Source: CAWCON01 sp963797185 (GTDB lineage: Bacteria > Patescibacteriota > Saccharimonadia > Saccharimonadales > UBA4665). Taken from it: a DNA stretch of 64,000 nt. A model generated the notes under the pieces. It was given only the letters and a program-made list of their open reading frames with translations, was not told the DNA's origin and searched no databases. The stretch lies in the NCBI GenBank assembly GCA_963797185.1, contig CAWCON010000001.1, forward strand, positions 248,001 to 312,000. Direction: 5' to 3'. Every line of letters starts with the position of its first letter. The stretch's first letter is position 1. Positions 50,172 through 59,018 of this stretch are shown here, in pieces. A program made the translations under genes and the position numbers.

Positions 50172-52307
50172 GTGTCTGATAGCCTTTTGAGTAACCTGAA
50201 TCCCGAGCAGCAAAGAGCGGTCCAAACAACTGATGGGCCGCTATTAATTCAAGCTGGGGCTGGTTCCGGTAAAACAAAAACTCTTACTCATCGAATTGCT
50301 TATCTTATCGCAACCAACAAGGCGACAGCATACAATACCCTGGCCGTAACATTTACCAATAAAGCTGCCCGTGAGATGCGTGAAAGGGTGGCGCATCTGC
50401 TGGGTCAAGATCCGAACATCCGATCTTTTATGCCCTATATGGGTACATTTCATGCAATTTGTGTACGGTTGCTACGACAAGATGGTGATCAAATTGGTAT
50501 CCCACGAACTTTTGTTATTTATGACGAGTCTGATCGATTGAGCGCCATCAAACAGGCGTGTCGTCAGCTTTTAATCGACGAAAAATCGTACCCGCCACGC
50601 GAGATAGCCGGCTTTATAAGTAGCGCTAAAAACGAACTACTTTCAAGTGATGAATATAGTAATATTGCCAATAGCCTGGCCCAGAAAACAGCAGCACAGG
50701 TGTATCCTCTTTATCAAAAAATCTTACATGATGCCGGTGCGCTGGATTTTGATGACTTGATTAATCGAACGGTTACGATGCTGACAACACAACCTGCGAT
50801 TGCCGCTAAATGGCAGCAGCAATTCTCATATATCATGATTGATGAGTACCAGGATACAAATGCAGCCCAATATAAATTGGTCAAACTCTTAACAAGCGAT
50901 AAGAAAAATATTGCCGTCGTTGGGGATGACTGGCAGTCGATCTACTCATGGAGGGGTGCCGATTTTCGCAACATCCTCAATTTCGAGAAAGACTATCCTG
51001 GTTGTACTATCATCAAACTTGAACAAAATTACCGAAGCACAAAATCAATTCTTGACGGCGCACATGCTATTATCAGCAAAAATCAGCAACGCTCAGATAA
51101 AAAACTCTGGACGGATGCTGGTGATGGTCTGCCAATTCAGCTTATTCAAGTTCACAATGAGCAGGACGAGGGCAGGGCTTTGGTTGAGCTAGTGAATAGG
51201 TCGATAGTAAATGCGGCACGGACCTATCACGATTTTGCTGTTTTGTATCGCACGAATGCCCAAAGCCGTTCGATTGAGGATACGTTTATTCGTTACGGTG
51301 TTCCCTACAGAATTGTGGGTGGCGTACGGTTCTATGATCGTAAAGAAGTGAAGGATTTGATGGCGTATGTTCACCTAATCTATCAACCAAATGACAGCAT
51401 TAGTTTTGAGAGGATCGTTAATGTGCCGACTCGGGGAGTGGGTGCTAAATCTCTTGAGAATTTTTATAATTGGATGCGGCGTGAACAACTATCACTGCAG
51501 CAGGCTTTACTCAAACTTGATGACAGTGACGATCTTAGTCCCAAAGCTCGTCAGGGATTGGCTAACCTGCAGGATATTATTCAGACATTACGTGAGCTTG
51601 GTGAAGACGTATCACCTTCTCAGTTGCTGGACGGCTTAATTCGGAGACTTGATTATCTAGCCTATGTTAGTGATGGTACACCCCAAGGTGAATCGAGACA
51701 GGAGAACGTTAAAGAACTGGTTGGAGTTGCTAAGGCCTATGATGATGCGGGTTTAGGAGTTTTTCTTGAAGAAGTTAGTCTTGTGAGTGATATTGACCAA
51801 GCTGATCTATCTGGTAATGCCATAACATTAATGACTCTTCATGCCGCCAAAGGACTTGAATTTCCTGTGGTTTGTATGGTTGGTATGGAAGAAACAATTT
51901 TGCCGCATACCCGTGCGTTCTACAATCAATCGGATATGGAAGAAGAACGACGACTCTGCTATGTCGGCATGACACGTGCCAAAGAAGAGTTGTATATGTA
52001 CTACGCTTCCAGTCGCATGCTCTACGGTGGAGTTCAGCACAATCCGCCAAGTCGTTTTCTCAGTGAGATCGAGACAGAGTTTCAGACTGGCCGCGCGATG
52101 CCCAGTGTGTTTGATGCCTCTCATACTCTCGGCGCAGTTGACGAACCACGCTATGTACCTGAGCTGTATGAAGGGGATAGCGTAGCTCACGAACTGTTTG
52201 GAAATGGCACAGTACTTGAAATTGCCGGCGATACGGCGGTCATCTATTTTAAAGGTAAAGGCACTAAAAAGTTAAATATTGGCTTTGCCCCGATAAAGAA
52301 GCTGTAA
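50172..52307 (+). CDS. pcrA: UvrD/PcrA-type superfamily 1 DNA helicase
   Basis: 711 residues from GTG 50172. Motifs: Q-motif LNPEQQRAV, Walker A AGAGSGKTKT at 28-37, TFTNKAAREMRERV (Ia), YIMIDEYQDTNAAQY (II), VVGDDWQSIYSWRGAD (III), LEQNYRSTKSIL (IV), VTLMTLHAAKGLEFP-like block (V, ITLMTLHAAKGLEFPVV) and EERRLCYVGMTRAKEEL (VI). It is a 3'-5' helicase for repair and replication restart. TACAAT (50160-50165) ends 6 nt before the GTG, so the mRNA is probably leaderless. Confidence 0.92.
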   Translation: MSDSLLSNLNPEQQRAVQTTDGPLLIQAGAGSGKTKTLTHRIAYLIATNKATAYNTLAVTFTNKAAREMRERVAHLLGQDPNIRSFMPYMGTFHAICVRLLRQDGDQIGIPRTFVIYDESDRLSAIKQACRQLLIDEKSYPPREIAGFISSAKNELLSSDEYSNIANSLAQKTAAQVYPLYQKILHDAGALDFDDLINRTVTMLTTQPAIAAKWQQQFSYIMIDEYQDTNAAQYKLVKLLTSDKKNIAVVGDDWQSIYSWRGADFRNILNFEKDYPGCTIIKLEQNYRSTKSILDGAHAIISKNQQRSDKKLWTDAGDGLPIQLIQVHNEQDEGRALVELVNRSIVNAARTYHDFAVLYRTNAQSRSIEDTFIRYGVPYRIVGGVRFYDRKEVKDLMAYVHLIYQPNDSISFERIVNVPTRGVGAKSLENFYNWMRREQLSLQQALLKLDDSDDLSPKARQGLANLQDIIQTLRELGEDVSPSQLLDGLIRRLDYLAYVSDGTPQGESRQENVKELVGVAKAYDDAGLGVFLEEVSLVSDIDQADLSGNAITLMTLHAAKGLEFPVVCMVGMEETILPHTRAFYNQSDMEEERRLCYVGMTRAKEELYMYYASSRMLYGGVQHNPPSRFLSEIETEFQTGRAMPSVFDASHTLGAVDEPRYVPELYEGDSVAHELFGNGTVLEIAGDTAVIYFKGKGTKKLNIGFAPIKKL

Positions 52308-52427
52308 GATTATCAATAGTTAACTGGACCAGAAAGAAGTTGCTGGTGCTGGTGCATGTGGTGCGATTTGTTACAATATAGTTGACTCAGCTCCTCAAAA
52401 AAACAATTCTGCTGCTGTCTCATTATT

Positions 52428-53735
52428 TTGAGTCACGTGCCCATGATTAAAAAAAACTTACCTATCCCGGACATTCACGCGATTACTCGCTCAAATCTTA
52501 AGAGTCTCAAGAAAGTTACCCGCCAGGCAATTTTACTCCCGATTTTAAGTATTTCAGCGATGGCTATTTTTACTGTTGCTTTGTTTCTATTGCTCAATAA
52601 TGGTCACTCTACCTTCAAGCCAATCAACTCATTTATTGTTATCGTGTCGCATGACAATGAGCAGCAAATTGTGCCAACCAATGAATCAACAGTCGGAGCA
52701 TTACTTAAAAAACTTTCTATCAAGCTGAATCAGGGTGACGTGGTTGAGCCAAATCTGGCGACACCGATCACACAAGATAACTTTCGCATTAATATCTATC
52801 GTGCGGTACCGGTTGAGATAGTTAGCGGTAATCATAGAATGTTTACTTTTAGTGCCGCTACTACTGCTCGAAGTATTGCTGATCAAGCAGGCATAACGGT
52901 TTACCCCGAAGATTATGTCAACCTTGTTCCGGTGACAAATTTCTTAACACAGCCAACTATTGGAGAGCAGGTTGTTATTATACCCTCGACGCCGATTAAT
53001 CTTAATATTTATGGAACACAAACGGTGGTTAGAACCCATGCGACAACTGTCGCCGGTTTGCTGAGTGATGAAAATATAAAACTGACCGCGAACGATAGCG
53101 TTCAGCCTGCTCCACAATCTTCTCTGACACCAGGTGCGCAGGTATTTCTCGTTCATCACGGTACACAAATACAAACTGTTCAGCAGACCATACCAATGCC
53201 CGTACAAACAATACAGGACAATAGTTTGTCCTTTGGGACGAGTGCAGTTCGCCAACAGGGTAGTAGCGGCCAAGAATTATTGACCTATGAACTCACCCTA
53301 GCAAACGGGGTAGTAGTAAGCAAAACACTGATTCAGACAGTCGTGACACAAGCTCCTGTAACTGAGATTGTTGCTCAGGGTCAAGCAGTCCAAATCCCGT
53401 CTGACATAACTGCCGTTATGGCAGAGGCTGGCATATCTTCGAGTGATTACGCGTATGTTAACTACATTATTAGTAATGAATCAGGTTGGTGCCCGACGAA
53501 GTGGCAAGGTGAAGTTGGCTATTGTCCCGGTTACTTCGAACCGACTTATTCGATTTCGGATGGTCCTGGCTATGGGTTAGGGCAGGCAACGCCAGCTGAT
53601 AAGATGGCGTCTTTCGGAGGAGATTGGGAAACTAACCCCGTTACCCAACTGGAGTGGGCTACATCGTACGCTGATGGACGGTATGGTAGCTGGCAAGCTG
53701 CGTATAATCACTGGTATAACTATCATAACTGGTGA
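52428..53735 (+). CDS. Rpf-like muralytic protein with DUF348 and G5 domains
   Basis: 435 residues: a membrane helix near 38-57, three DUF348-type repeats (STVGALLKKLSIKLNQGDVV; ARSIADQAGITVYPEDYV; TTVAGLLSDENIKLTANDSV), a G5 domain (TYELTLANGVVVSKTLIQTV), then a lysozyme-like domain with the likely catalytic Glu in YIISNESGWCPTKWQ, then GPGYGLGQATPADKM and AAYNHWYNYHNW. It should cut peptidoglycan outside the cell, as RpfB does. It is placed 1 nt before ksgA, matching the rpfB-ksgA order of Actinobacteria. Confidence 0.87.
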   Translation: MSHVPMIKKNLPIPDIHAITRSNLKSLKKVTRQAILLPILSISAMAIFTVALFLLLNNGHSTFKPINSFIVIVSHDNEQQIVPTNESTVGALLKKLSIKLNQGDVVEPNLATPITQDNFRINIYRAVPVEIVSGNHRMFTFSAATTARSIADQAGITVYPEDYVNLVPVTNFLTQPTIGEQVVIIPSTPINLNIYGTQTVVRTHATTVAGLLSDENIKLTANDSVQPAPQSSLTPGAQVFLVHHGTQIQTVQQTIPMPVQTIQDNSLSFGTSAVRQQGSSGQELLTYELTLANGVVVSKTLIQTVVTQAPVTEIVAQGQAVQIPSDITAVMAEAGISSSDYAYVNYIISNESGWCPTKWQGEVGYCPGYFEPTYSISDGPGYGLGQATPADKMASFGGDWETNPVTQLEWATSYADGRYGSWQAAYNHWYNYHNW

Positions 53736-53736
53736 T

Positions 53737-54525
53737 ATGAACATAACTCCAAAAAAATCACTTGGCCAACATTGGTTGCATGATCAGGCAGCCCTGACGG
53801 CTATTTGTGAGGCAGCTGAGATACGTTCGGGAGATACTATACTTGAAATCGGCGCCGGTCTCGGAACGCTTAGTTCACAGATATTAACCTATGGGGTTCA
53901 TTTGATTGCCGTCGAATACGACGAAACGCTTGTTGCCTACTTGCGGGATGAGTTTCAGACTGTACCCGACATCGCAATCGAACAGGCCGATATTCGTGGT
54001 TATGACTTCAGCGTTTTGCCCGAAAGCTATAAAATAGTGGCCAACATCCCCTATTATTTAACAGCTTACCTTCTCCGCATATTATCAAGCGAGCAGATCA
54101 ATCGACCATCTCGGGCGGTGTTGTTGGTGCAGGAAGAAGTTGCTCAGCGAGTATGTGCTCAGCCTGGTCAAAGCAGTGTGCTCAGCCTCTCTGTGCAGTA
54201 CTATTATGAAGCAACGCTTGGTCAACGTGTGGCTGCTCAGCTATTCACGCCGCCGCCCAAAGTTAATTCGCAAATACTATGTATGAGTCACCGGTCGCAG
54301 CCACTATTTAATGATGTCAATAGTAAAGATTTGTTCCAAATTATTAAAATTGGTTTCTCTCATCGTCGTAAAACACTTGTCAATAACTTGAGTGCCGGTC
54401 TTCATCTCCCGCGCCAAAGTTTTATCCCCCTGCTGGAGGCAGCACATATCCCAATAACTGCTCGAGCCCAACAACTTTCAATTGAGCAATGGCATACTAT
54501 TTATCTTGGCTTGCAACCGAAGTGA
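53737..54525 (+). CDS. ksgA: 16S rRNA dimethyladenosine transferase
   Basis: 262 residues from ATG 53737, right after the TGA of the Rpf-like gene. SAM-binding EIGAGLGTLSSQIL (near 36-49), AVEYDETLVAYL, IEQADIRGYDF and the catalytic motif NIPYYLTAYLLR are clear. The enzyme dimethylates two adenines in helix 45 of 16S rRNA. The start follows SLGQHWLHD, the usual KsgA opening. Coupled to the upstream muralytic gene. Confidence 0.94.
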   Translation: MNITPKKSLGQHWLHDQAALTAICEAAEIRSGDTILEIGAGLGTLSSQILTYGVHLIAVEYDETLVAYLRDEFQTVPDIAIEQADIRGYDFSVLPESYKIVANIPYYLTAYLLRILSSEQINRPSRAVLLVQEEVAQRVCAQPGQSSVLSLSVQYYYEATLGQRVAAQLFTPPPKVNSQILCMSHRSQPLFNDVNSKDLFQIIKIGFSHRRKTLVNNLSAGLHLPRQSFIPLLEAAHIPITARAQQLSIEQWHTIYLGLQPK

Positions 54526-54595
54526 GCTGTCTGAAAAATTGATGCTCAAGGAGTGGATTATTCACTGGCGGGCATTCTTTCATACGCCAAAATAT

Positions 54596-54625
54596 CTGTC
54601 ATGACCACTGATATTATGATATAAT
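54596..54625 (+). promoter_or_regulatory. promoter of the tmRNA gene
   Basis: CTGTCA (54596-54601), 18-nt spacer, TATAAT (54620-54625). It would give a precursor with ~28 nt to be trimmed before the mature 5' G at 54661. Confidence 0.6.
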
Positions 54626-54660
54626 AACAGTTACCACATATTACCGTGGCATACGTTTTT

Positions 54661-55083
54661 GGGGCTGAATTCAAGCTCGACGTTGGACTTTATCGGTTAG
54701 ATCAGCAGGTCGCTTGTCAGCGTTATAGGCAAACCACAATAGATGCAATAACATCTAAAGTGAAAGCTTTGGCTATGAATACTGTGAATGCATTTCGCAC
54801 AATTGCGAGTGCGCTCCGTGTTCAAAACTTTGCTTTCGCACCAGCTGTAGCTTAATTTCTACAGCAGTGCCTGAGACAACATCAGATAATTGAAAGGCAT
54901 TTTATATCATCTGATTGCTTGGATTTTGGTGTCCTCAAAATTCACTAAGACTTTGGACTATGGAAGTTAGCCGCTTGCCCATTTTTATACTGGCTTCCAA
55001 GAACCGCGAATGGGCTAAACCTGTAGAAGACTAATCAAGATAAACCGACGGACCCGGAGGGCAGTTCTCCGGCAGCTCCACCA
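54661..55083 (+). ncRNA. ssrA: tmRNA
   Basis: Mature 5' end GGGGCTGAATTCAAGCTCGACG matches tmRNA consensus, and the 3' end GGCAGCTCCACCA pairs with it (GGGGCTG/CAGCTCC, one G-U pair) and carries CCA. The tag frame ends VQNFAFAPAVA then TAA (54853-54855), a typical small hydrophobic protease tag; the resume codon is probably near 54766 but uncertain. Pseudoknot-like pairings follow. The T-arm is odd: CCGGAG/CTCCGG closes GGCAGTT rather than TTCRANY. It rescues stalled ribosomes. Confidence 0.92.
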
Positions 55084-55209
55084 GTACAATTACCGTAACT
55101 TTGGTTACTGTTTATAAATATACTCAAAAGAATGGTGTAAGTTTCCTGAATTTTTTTACTAACCGAATCTGTCGAATTCTTTACCGGGTTATAATAATGG
55201 GATAAGATT

Positions 55210-55920
55210 ATGAAAGCTACTAAAAGTGCCTCTATGAAACAAAAACAGACAGTGCCGGTCTATATGAATTATCGTTCATATAGAACTCAACCGGCCGTAA
55301 AGCAAACACATTCAGACGCAAAGCACCCTAAGCATATCTTTGCTTTTATTGTGGTAGTCGCTTTGATAGCGGTAGGTGCAGTAGGTATCATGAAGTTACA
55401 TACTGCCAAATCAAACACTCCTGGAGTGGAGCGAAGTGTCACGACTCTGCAAACAAAATCAACCTCGTCAGGAGCAACTGTGGCGAGCTCAAATCAATGT
55501 GCCAATAATACTGTTGATCAGTTACTACTTGTTAGTATTAGTCAGAGACATTTATGGGCCTGTGATAAGACTACTCAAGAGTATGATACGGCTGTCATAA
55601 CTGGTGATACGAATGTACCGGCGGATGTGACCCCAGTAGGCACCTATTCAATATATGAAAAACAAACTGATCTTTACTTGAATGGTTCTGACAGTCGGGG
55701 TAGCTGGCACGATTGGGTAAATTATTGGATGCCATTCCTTAGTAACGAATATGGAGTTTTCGGACTACATGATGCAACGTGGCGTACGAGTACCGATTTC
55801 GGTACCATCAGCCCGAGTTCGGATCAAGCCTCGCATGGCTGTGTTGAGTTACCTTTAGCTGCGGCTGCATGGATTTACCAGTGGAGTAGCGTAGGGACAA
55901 CGGTAACGATCGAAAATTAA
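55210..55920 (+). CDS. L,D-transpeptidase (YkuD)
   Basis: 236 residues: a basic cytosolic head, a membrane helix at 44-62, a linker, then a YkuD domain. Catalytic His187 (FGLHDAT) and the SHGCVELP motif with His209 and Cys211 are intact. It makes 3-3 crosslinks in peptidoglycan or attaches proteins to it. TATAAT lies just upstream. A decayed copy of the same C-terminus is at 9195. Confidence 0.9.
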   Translation: MKATKSASMKQKQTVPVYMNYRSYRTQPAVKQTHSDAKHPKHIFAFIVVVALIAVGAVGIMKLHTAKSNTPGVERSVTTLQTKSTSSGATVASSNQCANNTVDQLLLVSISQRHLWACDKTTQEYDTAVITGDTNVPADVTPVGTYSIYEKQTDLYLNGSDSRGSWHDWVNYWMPFLSNEYGVFGLHDATWRTSTDFGTISPSSDQASHGCVELPLAAAAWIYQWSSVGTTVTIEN

Positions 55921-55982
55921 TCCGATAAACTGACAAGTTATCCTTGACGTGAGTAGATTAGTAACCTAGGCTGAAAATAGAT

Positions 55983-57266
55983 ATGATAGGCTTCAATATA
56001 ACAAAAAAAACTAATAACCTGACAAAAAAATGGTCTTTTCGGCCTGATAAACCTTTGCAGCCAGAGGACGTTCAGGCAGCCCGTAGCTACATTGCAGAGT
56101 ATTGGACAAGACTGACTCGTTTTTACCCTAAGGATGATGAAAGTTTGATCGGTTTGCCGAAGCCGTATTTGGTACCTGCATACGAAAAAGGCCATGAATT
56201 CGACTTTAACGAACTATACTACTGGGATAGTTATTTTATGGTCCAAGGTTTGCTGGATGCATCTCACAAAGATTTGGTGATCGGTATACTTGATGACCTC
56301 ACAACCCTTTTTAATAGAGTTAAGATTATCCCGAATGCGTCTCGTACTTATTTAACAGGCCACTCACAACCACCTTTTTTAACGAGCTTTATATGGGACT
56401 TATATCAAACATATGGACTAGACAAACAATGGCTAAAACAGCAGATGGCAGTAGCCGAAAATGAATATAACACTGTTTGGATGGGAACTGTTAAGCCCTA
56501 TACGCATCAAGTCTATCGTGGCTTAAGCCGATATTATGATGTTAATTATCTCAATGATCTTGCGGAAGCTGAGAGTGGATGGGATATGACTCCTCGATTT
56601 AGCCGCAAAGCCCTGAGTTATGTTCCGGTTGATCTTAACGCATTGCTTTATAAGTACGAGATGGACTTCGCCAGGACGGCTCGATTGTTTGACAATAAAA
56701 GAGAAGCCGCCAAATGGGAGGCGGCAGCAAATTATCGTAAACAAACTATGGATGAGTTGATGTGGGACAAGGGAAGAGGCTTGTACTATGACTATAATTA
56801 CGTAAAAGAAAAGCGGGGGTCTGTTAGCTCGCTGGCAGGGTATTACCCTCTGTGGGCTGGAATGGTGGACGAGAACCAGGCCAAGGAGATGGTAAAGTCA
56901 CTTAAACGATTTGAGAACCGGGGTGGTTTAGCAACTACTGATAGCTTGCCTCTTGGCCAGTACGTGCTTGGCACACTGCCGACTCAGTGGGCGTATCCTA
57001 ATGGTTGGGCGCCGCTTCATTTTTTGGTCGTGAAGGGATTGCAACGTTATAACTATCAAGATGATGCTCGACGTATTGCAATGAAATGGTTAAAGACTAA
57101 TTTGGGTTGGTTTGAAACGCATGGTTTGTTTCTTGAAAAATATAATGTTGTCCAGCCCGATAAGCCACCGGTAAAGGGGATATATCCAAGTCAAACAGGG
57201 TTCGGATGGACAAATTCTGTCTTTGAGCGTTTTTGTCAGGAGTTCATCGACAAACAGAATTCATAG
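55983..57266 (+). CDS. trehalase-like glycoside hydrolase (GH37)
   Basis: 427 residues of an (alpha/alpha)6 barrel. FNELYYWDSYF matches trehalase signature 1, AESGWDMTPRF contains the acid Asp, QWAYPNGWAP is signature 2 with Asp replaced by Ala, and GFGWTNSVF is the C-terminal block. Before it, where trehalases read GGEY with the base Glu, this protein reads KGIY. No signal peptide, so cytosolic. It may still hydrolyse trehalose by another route, act on a related sugar, or be inactive. Confidence 0.8.
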   Translation: MIGFNITKKTNNLTKKWSFRPDKPLQPEDVQAARSYIAEYWTRLTRFYPKDDESLIGLPKPYLVPAYEKGHEFDFNELYYWDSYFMVQGLLDASHKDLVIGILDDLTTLFNRVKIIPNASRTYLTGHSQPPFLTSFIWDLYQTYGLDKQWLKQQMAVAENEYNTVWMGTVKPYTHQVYRGLSRYYDVNYLNDLAEAESGWDMTPRFSRKALSYVPVDLNALLYKYEMDFARTARLFDNKREAAKWEAAANYRKQTMDELMWDKGRGLYYDYNYVKEKRGSVSSLAGYYPLWAGMVDENQAKEMVKSLKRFENRGGLATTDSLPLGQYVLGTLPTQWAYPNGWAPLHFLVVKGLQRYNYQDDARRIAMKWLKTNLGWFETHGLFLEKYNVVQPDKPPVKGIYPSQTGFGWTNSVFERFCQEFIDKQNS

Positions 57267-57340
57267 ATGAGTCTTTTACTACAACAGACACAGATCATTG
57301 AATAATCTTTGATTTTCCCATAAAATAACGAAGTCATTGG

Positions 57341-57416
57341 GGCGCTTTAGCTCAGTTGGTAGAGCAGAGGCCTGAAGAGCCTTGTGTCCCCAGTTCGAGT
57401 CTGGGAGGCGCCACCA
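57341..57416 (+). tRNA. tRNA-Phe (GAA)
   Basis: Acceptor GGCGCTT/AGGCGCC, anticodon loop CTGAAGA (anticodon GAA), T-loop TTCGAGT, discriminator A and encoded CCA. Confidence 0.95.
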
Positions 57417-57436
57417 GGGTACAGTTATAATTTTTT

Positions 57437-57513
57437 GCGGGCGTAGCTCAGTTGTTTAGAGCGCATCCTTGCCAAGGATGAGGCCACGGGTTAGAGTCCC
57501 GTCACCCGCACCA
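57437..57513 (+). tRNA. tRNA-Gly (GCC), with odd T-loop
   Basis: Acceptor GCGGGCG/CACCCGC with a C-A mismatch at the sixth pair, anticodon loop TTGCCAA (anticodon GCC), encoded CCA. The T-loop is TTAGAGT, so the normally invariant C56 is A. The stop codon of the serine recombinase gene (minus strand) overlaps its 3' end by 12 nt. Confidence 0.85.
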
Positions 57514-59016
57514 TAGTTGACTATCTGAGCCTTCGGGCTCTTTTTTGTTTAATTCTAGGAATGCTTTATAGGGGTCATTTAATGTATAAGATAAGGATTT
57601 GTTGTACATTTCAACGTTATAAACCAAAACTCTTAGAATTTTCTGTTTAAGCAGGTTATCAGACGTTTTAAATAGTTGATTGCACCTCATTCCTAAATCT
57701 AACAAGTGAGAAGCTGTGATTAAGAACGAATTGTTATAATCCGTGAGCTTGATAAGCTTTTGATTCAAGATTTGTTGCTTATTAGTCAATTCCTCAACTA
57801 TCTCGTCAAATAGCTCAGTACTAATTCCTTTACCAGTCTTAACTGACTCTAAACGCTCATAGGTTAAAGCTTTGAGTTGGGCTGTAACATCATCGTATTC
57901 CTTACGAGTCTCATCTACGCTTTTTTTAAGATATTGTTGCTGATTGCCGAAACGCTGCTTAACTTCATTAACAAGCTGTTCAAATACGCTATCAGACAAT
58001 GGTATTAGGTCTAATAACTCCAGCATTTGGGGCATAACAAGCTTCTCTGCCGTGTTTAAGTTGTTGCATTCCTTGTACTTGGCAGCCTTGGAACACTTTA
58101 GATAGGTATTATTACGGGCTATAAACGAGGAAATCATACAGCCACATTCTTGGCACTTAACAAAGTTATTAAAGACAAAGGGGATACTTTTATATTTAGT
58201 GTGCTGGTCGTGTCGCTCGCTCCTTATGGACATACATTTATCAAATAGAGTTTTGTCTATAAGTGGCGGGTAGTTATGGCTGTATAACTTGCCCATGTAA
58301 GACATTTTGCCGTAGTACCAAGTATTTCTAGTTATCTTTTCAATAGTAGACTTACTCATTTTCTTACCCTTTTTACTTGTCATGCCCTCTTTATTGGCTA
58401 ACTTGGCAATCATAGCGTAAGACATACCAGTTGAGCGTCTTTCAAACATTTTTATGACATGTGGTGCTTTATCTGGGTCAATCTCAATATCTTTAATAGG
58501 TTTAGTGATTGAACCCTTGTGTACATTTTTGTATGCAAGTGGGGCTTGACCAATCCAAAGACCATCATTTAGCATCTGGCTAAAGCGTCTAGCAATGTTG
58601 TCTTTAATTGAGTCGCTGTAATATTTGGCAAGAGCTGTGCCAATTCCAAGTCGGAATAAATCGGTAGCAGGAGAGTCTTTATTGATAAAAAGGTTATCGT
58701 CAGGGAAATGCAACTCAATCTTCCCCTGTTTTACTAGTTGATTTAAGGCTTTTACCTCGTCTTGGCTACTATCCCTTGTATAGCGGTCTATCTTGCAGAA
58801 CACGACTGCAATAAGTTCCTTTTGAGACTTCTCTTTTACATGTTCAATTAGCTTTGCGAACTTCTTTCTAATGTCACCATGCGCACTTTCATCAAACTCG
58901 TAATATTCAGCTCTAGGGTCTCTGGTGGCAGCATAGCTTTTGAGTTTTAATTTTTGGGCTGGTAAGGCTTGTCGCTGATTTTTATCGCTTACTCTTGCAA
59001 TGAGTATTAACTTCAT
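57502..59016 (-). CDS. large serine recombinase (integrase)
   Basis: 504 residues. The resolvase domain has catalytic Ser10 in LIARVSDKNQRQ and the Arg motif FCKIDRYTRDSSQ; the recombinase domain includes APLAYKNVHKGS and YAMIAKLANKEGM. A zinc ribbon (CQECGC, then C and C in LKCSKAAKYKECNN) and a coiled coil follow, the usual large serine integrase plan. It should integrate and excise the element that extends to the right edge. The last codons overlap the tRNA-Gly 3' end and its terminator. It is translated 2 nt after the small gene at 59019-59318. Confidence 0.9.
   Translation of the reverse strand: MKLILIARVSDKNQRQALPAQKLKLKSYAATRDPRAEYYEFDESAHGDIRKKFAKLIEHVKEKSQKELIAVVFCKIDRYTRDSSQDEVKALNQLVKQGKIELHFPDDNLFINKDSPATDLFRLGIGTALAKYYSDSIKDNIARRFSQMLNDGLWIGQAPLAYKNVHKGSITKPIKDIEIDPDKAPHVIKMFERRSTGMSYAMIAKLANKEGMTSKKGKKMSKSTIEKITRNTWYYGKMSYMGKLYSHNYPPLIDKTLFDKCMSIRSERHDQHTKYKSIPFVFNNFVKCQECGCMISSFIARNNTYLKCSKAAKYKECNNLNTAEKLVMPQMLELLDLIPLSDSVFEQLVNEVKQRFGNQQQYLKKSVDETRKEYDDVTAQLKALTYERLESVKTGKGISTELFDEIVEELTNKQQILNQKLIKLTDYNNSFLITASHLLDLGMRCNQLFKTSDNLLKQKILRVLVYNVEMYNKSLSYTLNDPYKAFLELNKKEPEGSDSQLWCG
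57527..57546 (+). terminator. tRNA-Gly terminator
   Basis: GAGCC-TTCG-GGCTC followed by TTTTTT, 14 nt beyond the tRNA. On the other strand it encodes part of the recombinase C-terminus (KKEPEGSD). Confidence 0.9.
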
Positions 59017-59018
59017 AC

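Noticed and set aside
53674..53736. Upstream start for ksgA inside the Rpf-like gene
   Set aside because: The extension does not match KsgA proteins; the family starts at MNITPKKSLGQ, immediately after the previous stop.
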